Positions 34,877 through 46,445 are shown, counted from the stretch's first letter. The stretch is 64,000 nucleotides of DNA from Lotus japonicus (GCF_012489685.1 NC_080046.1:63069984-63133983), one strand, 5' to 3'. A program made the numbers and translations. The notes: generated from the letters alone by a model not told the origin.

Positions 34877-36213
34877 AGGTCGTAGAAGCAAACAATATAC
34901 TATCGCCTTCAACAGGGAAGGAGGGCATGGAAGACTTCACCAAAAAATCATACTACGGATAGAACAAAGAATACACATAGCTACAGTTTTGCAGTTTCGA
35001 AGGGTGGTTTTGATTTTTGATTTCTTATTTTACTTTTACTTAAAAAAACTATTTATTTTGAAGACACTTCTATTTTTATTCGATCTCAATTTCACTCACT
35101 TTCTTTTTTAATTTCTTATTTTTCTACTAAGTCACATATCACATGACACATTTCGTGTTGATGGTAGCACACTGATTTAGTCTTTACATAATAATGATGA
35201 AGGTTTTTATATGACAATGTGTGATTTTAATTGGCATATTGAATCTTAGTTGTATAGACAGGGACAAAAGAACACCCAAAGTAATGGGGAAACAAGGATT
35301 CCTTTGACATTGTTGCATCAAGCATTCAAGCCTAACAAATGATCAGAGCTGGGAAGAATAGGAATGATAACAAATCAAGGGATATCATTTTTAGAAGGTT
35401 TACAAAACAATGTCCCGTCGTATGTCACAAAAAGCAGAATTTTATCAAGCTAAGACAGTCAAATAGTCTTTGTTCAATTACACCAAACTTAAAAAGTACA
35501 CATTAACATTGATGATTGGACACACAACTTCCATTAGTCTTTCACACAAGCTAAGTTCATTCAACTGCAAACACTAATTCCCTTCATTTCTCTCCAAAAA
35601 CCCACCCACAAACAATCCCTAAGCATCCGTTTGAATACATGGTTCATTAGCTACACGCTCGTTTTTCCGAACATGAGACACATATGGCTTAGTAAATTAC
35701 GTGCATTTTAGAGTGTCAGACCAGTAACAAACACATTCAAGTCTAGTATTTCCACAGTGTGAGCTGATAAATGTTTGATTTGGATAAAATGGAAACAGAT
35801 TCAAGTCTAGTAAATCCACAATGTGAACTGATAAATTTGATTTGGATATAAGGGAGGTGCCCGCAGCAACCAAATGATCCGCCAAAATCTTGTTTGTAGC
35901 TTCCGTGGGATGCATACCATCCCAGAATACATATTGAGATGCATTAGCACATGTTCCGATGGACATTTGATTGCACATTATTGAAGTCTCTACCAATCCT
36001 GTTCCACAACAACCCTTCCTTGCTTCAAAAAAACCTACACATAAACAAATTAACAATTCTGGTTCATAGCCATAAAATTAGACCAGCTTACTAGGCTAAG
36101 CATAATAAGATTTAGTAAGTGCATGTTTAGAAATCTTTCTTCACTCTAATGCCAAAATTATTTATACAGGAAATTTTCTCTGTGAGTAGCTTGTTGGGGA
36201 TTAGGATCCTCTT

Positions 36214-36614
36214 TTTTTTGTTACATCGGAAAACTAACAACAACAAAAGAAAATTAAGGAATAGCCAAACGATCTCTCAAAATGAGGATCTCTAATGCCG
36301 ACGGCGGAGCTTCAAGAATACAGATAGCCATAGACGGAGACGAAGCACCCTTCTTAGCTAGCCAGTCTGCGAGCTGATTACAATCTCTATTGATAGCACT
36401 AAGAGTCAAATTCCAACTTCTCATCCTCAGCTCATGAATTTCACGCAAAACAGGGAAGACGATCCAGGTTTCCGGATCATCCAACACCCGGAGGAGGTCG
36501 CGACAATCCACGTTGCATATGACATCTCTATACCCTCGGTCCCAAGCTATCTGTAATCCAAGCTTTAGAGCCCTTGCTTCCGACAGTAAGGCGCTGCCCC
36601 TGCTTGAAAACCAT
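36214..36614 (-). mobile_element. Severely truncated LINE in an intron of the GDSL pseudogene
   Basis: About 400 bases of a LINE 3' end on the minus strand, encoding the tail of an RNase H-like domain (ARALKLGLQIAW, CNVDCRDLL, NQLADWLAKKG). Its A-run appears as TTTTTT at the left. A perfect 15-base target duplication GATTAGGATCCTCTT flanks it at 36199-36213 and 36615-36629. The perfect duplication indicates a fairly recent insertion. Confidence 0.85.
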
Positions 36615-37167
36615 GATTAGGATCCTCTTATATGAAATTTATCTTATTTTCCCTTATGTGGGAATTATGTTTCTATCTTTCTCTTTAAAAAATATTGAAC
36701 CTACGTATACTTATTTAATAATGCATACATGTGAAGAGAGCCATAAACACTAAATTTCAACATGAGGAAAGATTAGAGAATTTTCACATGTGAGGATACT
36801 CATCCGCTTATGGATTTAAGAATTGTTTTCAGGTTACCATAATCTGAAGGCTTGGTGACCATGTCATATAAAGGTTGGTACATATCAAGGATCACCAAAT
36901 TGATGCCAGGAAGCATTTGTTTGAAATCCTGAGATATGGTGTTGAGCTTTTGATTGAAGTTAAGGGCAGCATAGTTTAGCCAGGGAACACATTCGTTGCT
37001 ATGAAGGCCAACAGCAGTGATGGCTACAGGCAAACAACCCATTGGAGGTATTGTTGATAGACCAATCTTTCTTGCTCCCAGTGCATAGATATTCTGCGTT
37101 AGTCATGGTTCAAAAACTCCAATCAAAATCAGCAAAGGCAAACATATTTGGTTTCTTGTTTTGGTAA

Positions 37168-37340
37168 GTTTTTAATCATTGACATCCACTTCTAAGTTCC
37201 TTAGTGTGACTTAACAATTCTTCTACGATTAATTTTAAAAACATAATGAATTATGGGAAGAAACCTTTGTAAGTAGCATGTAGATTTCAGAGGTAATTCT
37301 TAATCATTCGCATCCACTTCTAAGTTCCAAAGGTTTAGTG
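37168..37340. repeat. Short direct repeat at the site of the missing GDSL exon
   Basis: TAATCATTGACATCCACTTC at about 37168 and TAATCATTCGCATCCACTTC at about 37299, each followed by TAAGTTCC and a similar GTGTG word. They sit exactly where exon 3 of the GDSL gene should be, so they may mark the deletion or its repair. Confidence 0.5.
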
Positions 37341-38090
37341 TGCCCAGAAAAAGCGCGCACACACACAATAATATGCTCATATAATGTTCAAGTAAAGAAA
37401 AATAAAAATTGAGAATTTTTTAGTTTTAGACATTAATGTAAATGTATTTACATGTTGTCTGCCTGTATGATCTAATAAACCAGAACCAGCTGAAGCAAAG
37501 TTGGCACCATTCAGGAGGCTATTTCCTTTGATGTCTAAGTTGAGGTAAGCTGGTGGGGAAGAGGTAAATCCAATGGTCTCAGCTGTAGTGAATGAATGAA
37601 ACAAAGATCAAATCAATTAATCAAATGTGGCTTGTCAGTATTAGGCAAGGGCGTATCTATGAATTTTTCATTGCTGGGTTGAAACAAATTTATAAAAAAT
37701 CTAAAAATTATTTGGGGCCGGACATGATTTTTTTAGTATAAAAATACATATGCTTTATAAGGAAGTTAAAATTCATAGGGAGTCGTAGCCCTTGCTAGCC
37801 CCTTTAGATATGCACCTGGTAATAGGGAAGGATATGGCCAAATTGAGTTTTAAAGGGAAAGAAAAGAAGCACCTATGAAGTCTATTGCAAGCTTTCCATT
37901 GCTGAACCTTCCTGTTGGATTGTGATTCTCAAAGTCTCTTCCATAAGGAGGGAAGTTTGCTTTAATAACAGTTAATAGTTGGTTATTGTTGCCAACATCA
38001 ACAAAAGAGTCCCCAAATATGAACAACGCAGGGACCAGAGGGTGTCCGTTGGCCACAATATTGAGCACCACAATAAGTAGAAGAATGGTA

Positions 38091-38419
38091 CTCCCTCCGT
38101 TCCAGAAAGTTTGTAGTTTAAGGTTGTGACACAAAGAGTAAGAAAGCAATTATTGATAGTATAATTTGACTAAATTGCCCTTATTTAATTTTACTAGTAT
38201 GATGTGCACCTATTAAATTATACTTAGATAGAGAATAATGTAATTAATAGATAATAGTTGTGGTTGGTTAATATGAAAGGTGATAAGTGAGAGAAAATGT
38301 ATTAAATGAGGGTATAGGTGGAAAAAATTAGCAAAAAATGCATTAGTTTTCTAAAACAACAAACATTTTGGGATATTGAAAAATGGTGCAAAACAACAAA
38401 CTTTCTGAAACGGAGAGAG
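38091..38419. mobile_element. Stowaway-like MITE inside the GDSL pseudogene
   Basis: 329 bases flanked by TA dinucleotides at 38089-38090 and 38420-38421. The left end CTCCCTCCGTTCCAGAAAGT and the reverse complement of the right end CTCTCTCCGTTTCAGAAAGT form an inverted repeat of about 29 bases with three mismatches. TA target and CTCCCTCCGT ends are the hallmark of Stowaway (Tc1/mariner-derived) MITEs. Removing the element and one TA brings the upstream ATG into frame with the signal peptide of the GDSL gene. Confidence 0.9.
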
Positions 38420-38429
38420 TAATCATGAA

Positions 38430-39826
38430 CGAATTTGAGTACCCCATATTTTTAATTCTTATTTCGCAATGAGCTTGTTGTTCATGCAAACACACACATA
38501 CTTATACTTATAATATACATGTCAATTAAAAGTTTCTATTTACTGATTCTTTCGTAAAGTAACAATCAATTCTTTTCCATTTACTAGTATACTTGAATTT
38601 GAATACAAGAGGACATGTTTCTAGGTTTCTGCTTTCTAAGCACAGTAAATGTATACAATATGACGTAACATAAACTTAACTAAATGCAATGGCAGAGAAA
38701 TCAAGAGGAATAAAATTGCGAAAAAGATTGATGGACTTAAAAATAGTGTAGCTCACTATTATACACCCATCTTGCGGTGGTCTCTAACCATCATAAAGTG
38801 TAGTGGCAGTCAAAAATTGCCATAGAAGTAAGGTGTTTCAATGATATACACTATTTTTATATTTTTTATCGGGACTGATTTGCAAAAAAGATTGAGAGAA
38901 AACTGAAAGAGAAGTAATAGGCATGCATAGCACTTGAAAGCTTGAATCCATATTAATGCGGGCAGGTAAATCACTTGCGTCTGCAATGTCGCCGCCCTTG
39001 GACTCGACTCCCTAAGGAACCTCCATCGGTTCACCAACATCTTCGTCGCCCTTTGTCAACTAATGCAGTAAGCTCATCTTCAAACGAACGGCCAACGACT
39101 AAAATAGTTTTGAGTGAGTGGTTTTTCCCGTTCAAATAATTTGTTTTTGCCTTCCTTTTTTTATTTGTCTGACTTCCCTCTCAAAGAACTTTCTTTCTTC
39201 TGAAAATTCTCTTCTAACTATATGAGCATTTTTTCAATTTTTACTATCTATTATATAGGTGAATCAAATTGACAGTTTAATTGATAGCGTTGAAGTTGTG
39301 GAGATGAATAAGACAACTCGCACAGGGGAGTCATGGCTAGCCACCAAAGGTTTTCAACATTATTGGTTGCCCCCTCAGGCTCAGCTCCCATTTTGTTTCA
39401 TTTTCTAAGAGTGTATCTTTCTATGTTTGTGCTCACTAATGTGTTTCATATTATACTTGATACATTCATTTCTGCACAGTTTTGAAAAGGGTCTCTTGAT
39501 TGAGAAGAAATATAGAGGTTGAAATGGCGCGCATGAAAATGGTTGTGAACAAAGGCTGAAGGATCACGCGCTTACCACTACGCCAAAACCAATTGGTGTT
39601 AGTGAGGGCGCAACGTTATTTCCTTATAGCGTAGCAGACAGCGCCCCGTTTCGAACGCTACCTAGCAGGCAGGATGCTGGCCCACCTGGACCCAACAAAG
39701 GCCATATACAAGATACCCATATATTAGAGATGCTTTGATGCCTCGGTGAGTTTTTATGTGACTTTGTATCTTGTGCTTATTGTTTGTTTGAAACTTTTTG
39801 AATCAATTGTGAGATTATTGTGTCTA
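38430..39826. other. Intergenic region, no gene seen
   Basis: AT-rich sequence with scattered, short coding-like stretches. On the plus strand 39260-39406 reads open with a preceding AG acceptor-like site (VNQIDSLIDSVEVV), but I do not recognise it. At 39567-39584 CCACTACGCCAAAACC resembles a CACTA transposon end, but no partner was found. GC-rich words around 39590-39670 (GGCGCAACG, GCGCCCCG) suggest an old transposon fragment. Confidence 0.35.
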
Positions 39827-42184
39827 TCTACTAAAGTGGGAACCAACAGAATGCAACTCTGTGCCTAGAACAACTCCAGCCCTCAAATACTGCTTGAGAA
39901 TTCCTTCAACTTCACTCTTGGCACACTTGGGAAGACAACCCCATATAAAACCAGGAGATTTGGATTTTCCAAATAAAACATGGGTGACATTAGCATTGAA
40001 ATACTTTCCATGTCCTCTACTCTTAAACCAGAAAAGTTTATGAAAGTATTAACCATGAGCTTTTACTCATTGTCTAATAAATCCAAAGAATAGAACAAGA
40101 CAAAAGTTGGAGGAGTGCTCTAAAAATAACATACACTTGATATCTATCGTCTAAGTCAATCAGATGCAAGAGGAATCACATATGGATTAGTATCTATAGG
40201 ATAACTGTATAAACTCATTGGGAACATCATACACTTTCAAAATTTTGTTTTGTTGTAATGTTTGAGAAGGAGCTAGAAAAGCAAGGCTGAGATAGTCAAG
40301 GCAGTAGATGGAATAAAAATATTGGGTCAGTTTGTGTGGAGTGATGAGAGGAAGTTAGTAGAAAATATTTTTAGACTTGGGACCTTTTGGATTTTCTTAT
40401 ATGTACTTTTTAGATTTTCCTATTAGGCTCTGGTCCTTGCATTTTCCAAGTGCTACCTACATGTTGTTAGATAACCTCCAACTGACATTTGGTAATACTA
40501 GGGAAAGAGAAATATTGGTGTGGTGACTTGGTTGACAGATAGCCCAAATGGAAACATTAACTTTTCATTTTTCTTGCAGCTGTATAACATGATTAAGTAA
40601 GCAGCTGGTACGATATCCAGTATGCAAGTGTGAGAGACACCATTTTAAGTTTTCAGTCTTTCAAAATTGTGTTTTGGTTGGTGATGTTTGAGAAGAAGCT
40701 AAGAATGCCAGGCTGAGATAGTTAAGGTAGTATATGGAATAAGAAGACTGAGACAATTTGTTTGGAGTGATGAGGAAGTGACCACAAAATACATATAGAG
40801 TGAGACCTTCTAGATTTTCTTATATTTACTTTTAAGATTTTCCTATTAGGCACTGCTCCTTGCACTTTCTTTCATACAAGTGCTCCCTGCATGTTGTTAA
40901 ATAACCTCCAAGTGAGATTTGGTAATACTAGGGAAAAAGATTGGTGTGGTGCCTTAGATGACATATAGCTCAAATGGAAACCATAGCGTTTCATTTTACT
41001 TGCAGTTGTATAACATGAATTAGCATACATGTGGTGCAAAATACAATCTGCAAGTGTGAGGGACACCATGATTTAGCAAGCAACTGGTAAAAAATCCAAT
41101 CTGCAAGTATGTGAGACACCATTTTCCAAAATATTGTTTTGATTGGTGATGATTGAGAAGGAACTAGATATGTAAGGCTGGGAAGGTCAACTCAAGGTAA
41201 ATGGAATGAGAAAAAGATTGGGGCTGTTTATCTGGATTGATAAGAACGAAAGCAGATAATATTTATAGAGTAATTAAAGGTTAAGGGATACCGACATACT
41301 GTGGAAGGTTTATTGTAGTAGCATTTAGTTATCTACATTCTACACCTATGTCGTTAATTTAGATAGGAATCCAAAAGTTTTGAAAACCTAATCTATTTTT
41401 TCGTGCAGAGCTATGATGCTGATTTTGACGCAGAAATAATGGAAACAAGAGTTTGAGTGGGCCCTTGAGTCGAGAACTTTTAGGCACAACAAAACAACAG
41501 ATTTTGGTTATGGAAAAGGTTATCAGATCAGAGGTTATCGGTGCGTTTAACTTTCTTCTGCAATCCACGTTAAATGCACTACCAAGGATCCCTCATACTA
41601 GACTTGTGATTCTGTGAATCAGTTCTTGCGACTAAGGGTCCAGAATGAAGAATCAATTGAGCTTATTTTAGAACCACTCAACAACACCATTATCAGTGCT
41701 AGAGAAGATGTTATATTCATGTTTGGGATTCTGAGATGGGAAAACTTCTTAGAGCCTGATAAGGAATTTGGGTAACCAGAACAATGACTCTTATGAGGAC
41801 ATTTGTGTTTGTGTATTGCAAATTTGTTAAGCTTTCATATTTATAGTGTAAAGTAAATAATTGGTGGTGAATTTCATTCTTCTTTATTTGGGTTATGTCT
41901 TCATCCAACATGAATTTGGCCTTTATTTCTAGGACGATGGTTAAAAATTTATCCAATGCTATATCTTATTTAGTTGTACAAATTTATTCCCAATAAACTA
42001 CTAACTCTACTTTTGCATTTAGGTGTTGGTCACTATTGAAATGAATTCTAAATTGTTCATTCTTATTTTTAGAGCACCATATAGTTCATACTTGACGGAG
42101 ATAATCATCTATCTATTTCAATTTTACATTAACTGCTTAATTAATATAATTTTACCACCGCGCAACGCGCGGGTTGTAGTCTAG
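39827..42184 (+). mobile_element. Non-autonomous Helitron
   Basis: A 2358-base segment that starts TCTACTAAAGTGGGAACC after an A (39826) and ends CTAG before a T (42185), the A/T insertion rule of Helitrons. Just inside the 3' end is the hairpin CCGCGC-AAC-GCGCGG at 42158-42172, eight bases before CTAG, exactly the expected 3' structure. There are no terminal inverted repeats and no target duplication. The interior has no Rep/helicase frame; it is filled mainly by tandem repeats of about 425-465 bases. The 3' end is strong evidence; the 5' end is less certain. Confidence 0.8.
40234..41270. repeat. Tandem repeats of about 425-465 bases inside the Helitron
   Basis: Two full units (from 40234 and 40658) and a partial third (from about 41126). 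Shared landmarks: TTTGAGAAG-AGCTA, GGCTGAGATAGT, GGAGTGATGAGG, GATTTTCCTATTAGGC, TTTGGTAATACTAGGGAAA, TTGCAG-TGTATAACATGA, and CAAGTGTGAG-GACACCAT. Divergence is moderate. Tandem repeats within non-autonomous Helitrons are known, but this large unit is unusual. Confidence 0.85.
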
Positions 42185-42189
42185 TTGAA

Positions 42190-43210
42190 CTTAATTCTCT
42201 TCACGCATCCACTCATGATTCACACAAAATGTGATCTTTAACAAATCAATGAATCCCACTCAAGAGAATAATAATTAGCCAAGTCTAAGGCTCATCCATG
42301 CTAGGTACCTTTCCCATAAAATTAATTTTAATTAAATTAATTTAATAAAAATTTGATTTGGTTATACACATGTACTGATGTACATGTACATGTAGTGCTG
42401 AAATGTATGTCATTGTAATGAATTTCTGGATTGGTTTGGACTTTGCAGGATGCATGCACAGGCACTAACTCTGACAGTGCTATCAGGTGCAGCTGCTTAT
42501 TATTATTATGAGAATCGTTCTGTTCTGCCAAACCGAGTAGCAGATAGTCCTGCTCTGAATGTCACCCAACTTGTTGAATGAGAGCTTCAAAGTCCCTTTT
42601 AAATAAATAAAAAAGGAACTATAATGAGGATTCTGTGATTAAAATGAGCATATATATATTCCTATCTATGATTCTATCATCTTGTAATTGCTTTATATAG
42701 TCCTGTTTGTCTTTATGTATGATCGATCTCCAAAACTACGGTGAAATAGCTATGCATCTGCGTTCGGAAGGAAGACTGAATTACTAGATTTTCTAATGTA
42801 AATATAAAAGTTTTCTATGTATTTCTCCACAGTACGATAGCCACACTTTTTGACTTGGGTGACAATGTATCAACTTCTAAGAAAAATTAAATTTTCACAT
42901 AACAAATTTGATACATTCTTAACATTTTAACATTTTAATAAGAAGAATACATATTTAGGTAGATTGAGTATGTCGGGATGTCAAGTGTGAGTAAAGAAGT
43001 TTCACATTGGAAAATTAGGAGAGTAAGTGAGAGGACCCGCACACCTAATGCCTTAAGGTTTTGGGTGAAAAATGTGATGTCAAATTCACTTGTGGCGTGG
43101 CTCTTATTAGCCCAATGTAATGAATCCCCCAGTTTTATTCTCTTGCGGCCCAACAGAGTACAATGCATATACGCCTCACTAGACCGACAACAAAATGTTT
43201 AAAGAAATCA
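42190..43210. other. Intergenic region, no gene seen
   Basis: AT-rich, no convincing frame or element end. A small (ATGTAC)-like run lies near 42368-42392. Confidence 0.4.
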
Positions 43211-43217
43211 TAAAAGA

Positions 43218-43367
43218 GTAGGTAGAGCACAACGCAAAAGTCCAAATAGTGTGTGTCGATGTGTTTCAAATCTTCAGAACTATCAGAAAAAAGTAGGAAG
43301 AGCACAACACAAAAGTCCAAATAGTGTGTGTCGATGTGTTTCAAATCTTCAGAACTGGATTGAGGAT
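43218..43367. repeat. 75-base direct tandem duplication
   Basis: GTAGGTAGAGCACAACGCAA at 43218 and GTAGGAAGAGCACAACACAA at 43293 start two almost identical copies of a 75-base unit that ends CAAATCTTCAGAACT. It lies directly before the LINE fragment. Confidence 0.85.
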
Positions 43368-43384
43368 ATGATACATCATTTTGA

Positions 43385-45280
43385 AGCTGTGATTTTCCTC
43401 CATGTTCTTTGATGAGCACCGTTCCTAACCCGGGCTGGTGGGTTGGAGACGATGTTGTCCAGCGTGCAGTATTGAGCTTTGTTGTCCCTCCAACCAGTTG
43501 GATAAAGCTACATCGGGATGGTAGCTTCCACCGCAAGTCTTCCTCGATGAGCTGTGGTTGCCTCCTTAGGGACAATGGTGTTTGGATTGATGGTTTTGCT
43601 AGTTTCGAAGGCGTTGGTGAGATGTTTCTTGCTGTTATTAGAGGATTAACCTTGGCTTGGCAAAATGGAATCTGTAGGCTTATCTGCATATCAAATTGTA
43701 TGGATGTAGTGCAAGCTCTCACTAGCAACAAGTCCCTAAACTTGTATCCTTGTGCAGCTTACTTAGCAGAGGCAAAGAGTCTACTGCACCAAAATTGTGA
43801 AGTGTCTATTCATCATGAACCTAGAAAGAGGAACAAATTAAACCTGCTGATGGTCTAGCAAGGATGAGTTTTAGACTCATAATAGATTGGCTTAATTGCA
43901 CTTTTGGTTCCCCACGATTACAAAAGCCACGATTCCGGTCCCCAACAAAATTTTATTGCATGGAAGGTCCCCCACGTTATGCTCTGTTAGCAACTTTAGT
44001 CCGGAGCGTCCATTCCATTAGTTTTCTAACGTTTCTCTCTCCTAGTGGCCACTAACTCATGACATGGAAAATTTAAAACGCATAAATCTATTATCTTCAT
44101 CTTCTCCCCATGATCTTCATCTTCTTCTTCATTGCATACAACCAAAAACCCAAGAAAAAAATAAAAATAAAAAACACCCACACTCACACAAGAAGAAAAG
44201 TTATGTAAATGAAAAGAAATTTAAAAACCCAGATCTTCAAAACCTCAAAGCTGAAGCTCGTCATCGAAATTGAAGCTCTATCTCCATCAAAGTTCCTTCC
44301 ATTTCTGTTGTGGGTTTTTTTTTTTTTGGGTTTCTGAGTCTGTGTAGGGGTTTTTTAGTGTGAGTTTCGTGGTTGAGAGAGTGAGAGAGTTTGGGTTCTA
44401 GGTTTTTGGATTTGGGGTTATTGGGTTTGAGGTGTGAGTTCTTTAATGGTGGATAAAGAAGTGGAAAAATCAGAGGCTGGAGGAAGTGACTCATAGACAT
44501 CTGGAACACCTTTTGTTGCATTTGTAATGGTTCTTTTGGGCAACCATGTGGCTGTTCTTTGGAAAACTTGACGGTGCAGTGGAGGAAATGAATAAAGCCA
44601 TAAATAAGAGAAATGTCAATAGTTGGAAAGGAGGACCAAAGGTCTCGTAAAGAAGGAGCAAAGGTCTGATTAAATTTAATCAATTTATGAGTTAGATTGT
44701 TTAATTTATGGGTTAAGAATTGCAATGATGAAGAAGAGAGAAAAATTCTGGGTTTTTAAATTTTAAGGGTTGAAGATGAAAGAAGATGATGATGAACATG
44801 TTTGAAGAAGATGAAGATCTGGGTTTTTAAATTTATTTTCATATACAGAACTTTTCTTCTTGGCCGAGTGTGGGTGTGTTTCTTATTTTTATTTTTATTT
44901 TTTTTCCTGGGTTTTTGGTTGTATGCAATGAAGAAGAATATGAAGATCATAGGAAGAAGATGAAGATAATAGATTTCTGGGTTTAAAATTTTCCATGTCA
45001 TGAGTTAGTGACCACTAGGAGAGAGAAACGTTAGAAAACTAACGGAATGGACGCTCCGGACTAAAGTTGCTAACGGAGCATAGCGTGGGGGACCTTCCAT
45101 ACAATAAAATTTTGTTGGGGACCAGAATCGTGGCTTTTATAATCGTGGGGGACCAAAAGTGCAATTTAGCCTATTAAATTTCTCTTCTTGTGAGATTGCT
45201 CCTCCTGTGGGTTGTGGCTAGTTTTCTTCTCCTTCTTTGTTTGTGTTTGTTTTTTAATTCCCCATGTACCAAAAAAAAAA
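43385..45280 (+). mobile_element. LINE 3' fragment, split by a Mutator-like element
   Basis: 5'-truncated LINE. It encodes an RNase H-like domain (WIKLHRDGSFHRKSSSMSCG, LLRDNGVWIDGFASFEG, AVIRGLTLAW) with a frame shift near 43838. The sequence stops at 43879, is interrupted by the 1.28 kb inverted-repeat element, and resumes at about 45181 with the LINE 3' UTR (TTGTTTGTGTTTG, CCCCATGTACC) and a run of ten A at 45271-45280. No target duplication was found for the LINE. Confidence 0.75.
43889..45171. mobile_element. Mutator-like element with long terminal inverted repeats
   Basis: 1283 bases with inverted ends of about 300 bases: GGCTTAATTGCACTTTTGGT at the left, and GGCTAAATTGCACTTTTGGT as reverse complement of the right. 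Shared words continue inward (AGCCACGATTC, CAACAAAATTTTATTG, AACTTTAGTCCGGAGCGTCC, ACTCATGACATGGAAAATTT, CATTGCATACAACCAAAAAC). A 9-base imperfect target duplication TAATAGATT/TATTAAATT (7 of 9) flanks it, the size typical of Mutator. The core has no transposase; open frames there look random. It inserted into an existing LINE fragment. Confidence 0.85.
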
Positions 45281-45454
45281 CTTTATGATATTAAATATTC
45301 CTTTGAATTTTTTCTTGAAATATATTTTTAGTTTATGTTTCTTAAAGTTTATTTGACATTAAATACTTATCAACGTGTGGACTCTTTTCTTTAGGTTAAT
45401 TTATTTATAGCTTAATTTATACGCCATCGTATAAGTGGCGGCGAATAATAAATA

Positions 45455-45479
45455 CTATATATATATATATATATATATA
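45455..45479. repeat. (AT)n microsatellite, possible TATA region of UBL5
   Basis: Twelve TA/AT units ending 78 bases before the UBL5 ATG. It may double as the TATA box, with transcription starting around 45500-45520. Confidence 0.7.
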
Positions 45480-45556
45480 CAGTTTCACGCCAAAAGCGAG
45501 GGGAGGATAGGATTGAATAGAATTGGGAATTAGGGTTTCTGAGTGCGAACGCGAAG

Positions 45557-45778
45557 ATGATCGAGGTGGTGCTGAACGATCGATTGGGGAAGAAGGTGCG
45601 TGTGAAGTGCAACGACGATGACACCATCGGCGACTTGAAGAAGCTGGTGGCGGCACAGACTGGAACAAGGGCTGACAAGATCCGAATCCAGAAGTGGTAC
45701 AACATCTACAAGGATCACATCACTCTCAGGGATTACGAGATCCACGATGGCATGGGTCTCGAACTCTACTACAACTAA
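45557..45778 (+). CDS. UBL5: Ubiquitin-like protein 5 (Hub1)
   Basis: A 73-residue ubiquitin fold protein. Hub1/UBL5 binds spliceosomal proteins such as Snu66 noncovalently and influences 5' splice-site choice; it is not conjugated like ubiquitin. The whole coding region lies in one exon. The protein begins [18 protein letters not shown], contains [17 protein letters not shown] and [20 protein letters not shown], and ends LELYYN: the double tyrosine replaces the Gly-Gly tail, the diagnostic feature. The length equals the family norm. A CAG acceptor-like site at about 46290 with a following poly(A)-like region near 46390 suggests an intron in the 3' UTR. It is one of the most conserved proteins in eukaryotes and I see no defect. 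Confidence 0.97.
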   Translation: MIEVVLNDRLGKKVRVKCNDDDTIGDLKKLVAAQTGTRADKIRIQKWYNIYKDHITLRDYEIHDGMGLELYYN

Positions 45779-46445
45779 ACCCTAAAGGTAGTTTCTTTTC
45801 TTTCAATTAAAATTGCTGTTTTTTTTTTGTCTGCAATTTGATTTTTTAGGGTTTGTATTGAGGTTTAGCGATCATGTGATTTCCCATGTCAGTTACGTTC
45901 ATGTGATCAATATCTGCGTTGAAGTTTTCTTTTTTTGCCCAGTATTGATTAAAGATGTTTCTGGGGTGTTGGATGAATACTGGTGTATTGTTTTGGGGCT
46001 TATACACATGTAACATGTTCATAAGCAATTGGCTTGCTTTGATTCTTGTACCCAATTTTCATAACTGTTAGGGTTGACCCTTTTTATATCCTCTTGAATC
46101 TGATAGTTTTTACTGGATGAGTGTGGTTGGCTTTTGCTATGCTTGAAACTAAAAATATTGATCAATATTATCTGATGAGACAACTATAATCTATTTGACA
46201 TTCTAGAACTCTGTTGTATTGATTAGAGTTGATTTTGGATGTGACAATTTGGAGTTTTACCATAACATTTGCATTCTCTTGTTTTTTTCAGGTGTGTTTT
46301 ATGGGTTACTATGTGCCTGGAATGGGATGAAGGAGCAACATGTAATTTCGACTCTGCAAAAAAAAAACCTTGGATTGTAATAATGTATATCCCTCAATGA
46401 ATCAATGATATTTTGGCTTCATTTGCTGTTGGAAGCATCAGTTGT

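Larger units (their letters stand above)
35697..38426 (-). pseudogene. GDSL esterase/lipase, disrupted by a MITE and missing one exon
   Basis: Same family and exon plan as 2844-4596. Recognised parts: ATG at 38426-38424 with six more coding bases; rest of exon 1 at 38088-37873 (block [15 protein letters not shown], then [15 protein letters not shown]); exon 2 at 37582-37452 (NFASAGSGLL); exon 4 at 37093-36838 (KIGLSTIPPMGCLP), 256 bases like its paralogue; exon 5 at 36034-35697 (FWDGMHPTEA with catalytic Asp and His). The exon carrying block III (G-x-N-D) is absent between 37094 and 37451. A 329-base Stowaway-like MITE lies seven bases after the start codon; it shifts the frame and reading from the ATG meets a stop inside it. 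The last exon is extended by a roughly 55-base tandem duplication (35738-35850). An intron holds a LINE fragment. It cannot encode a normal enzyme. Confidence 0.85.

Noticed and set aside
39567..39584. Possible CACTA transposon end (CACTACGCCAAAACC)
   Set aside because: No matching inverted end or 3-base target duplication was found in the window.
44261..44725. Open frame in the middle of the Mutator-like element
   Set aside because: No transposase motifs; low-complexity composition.
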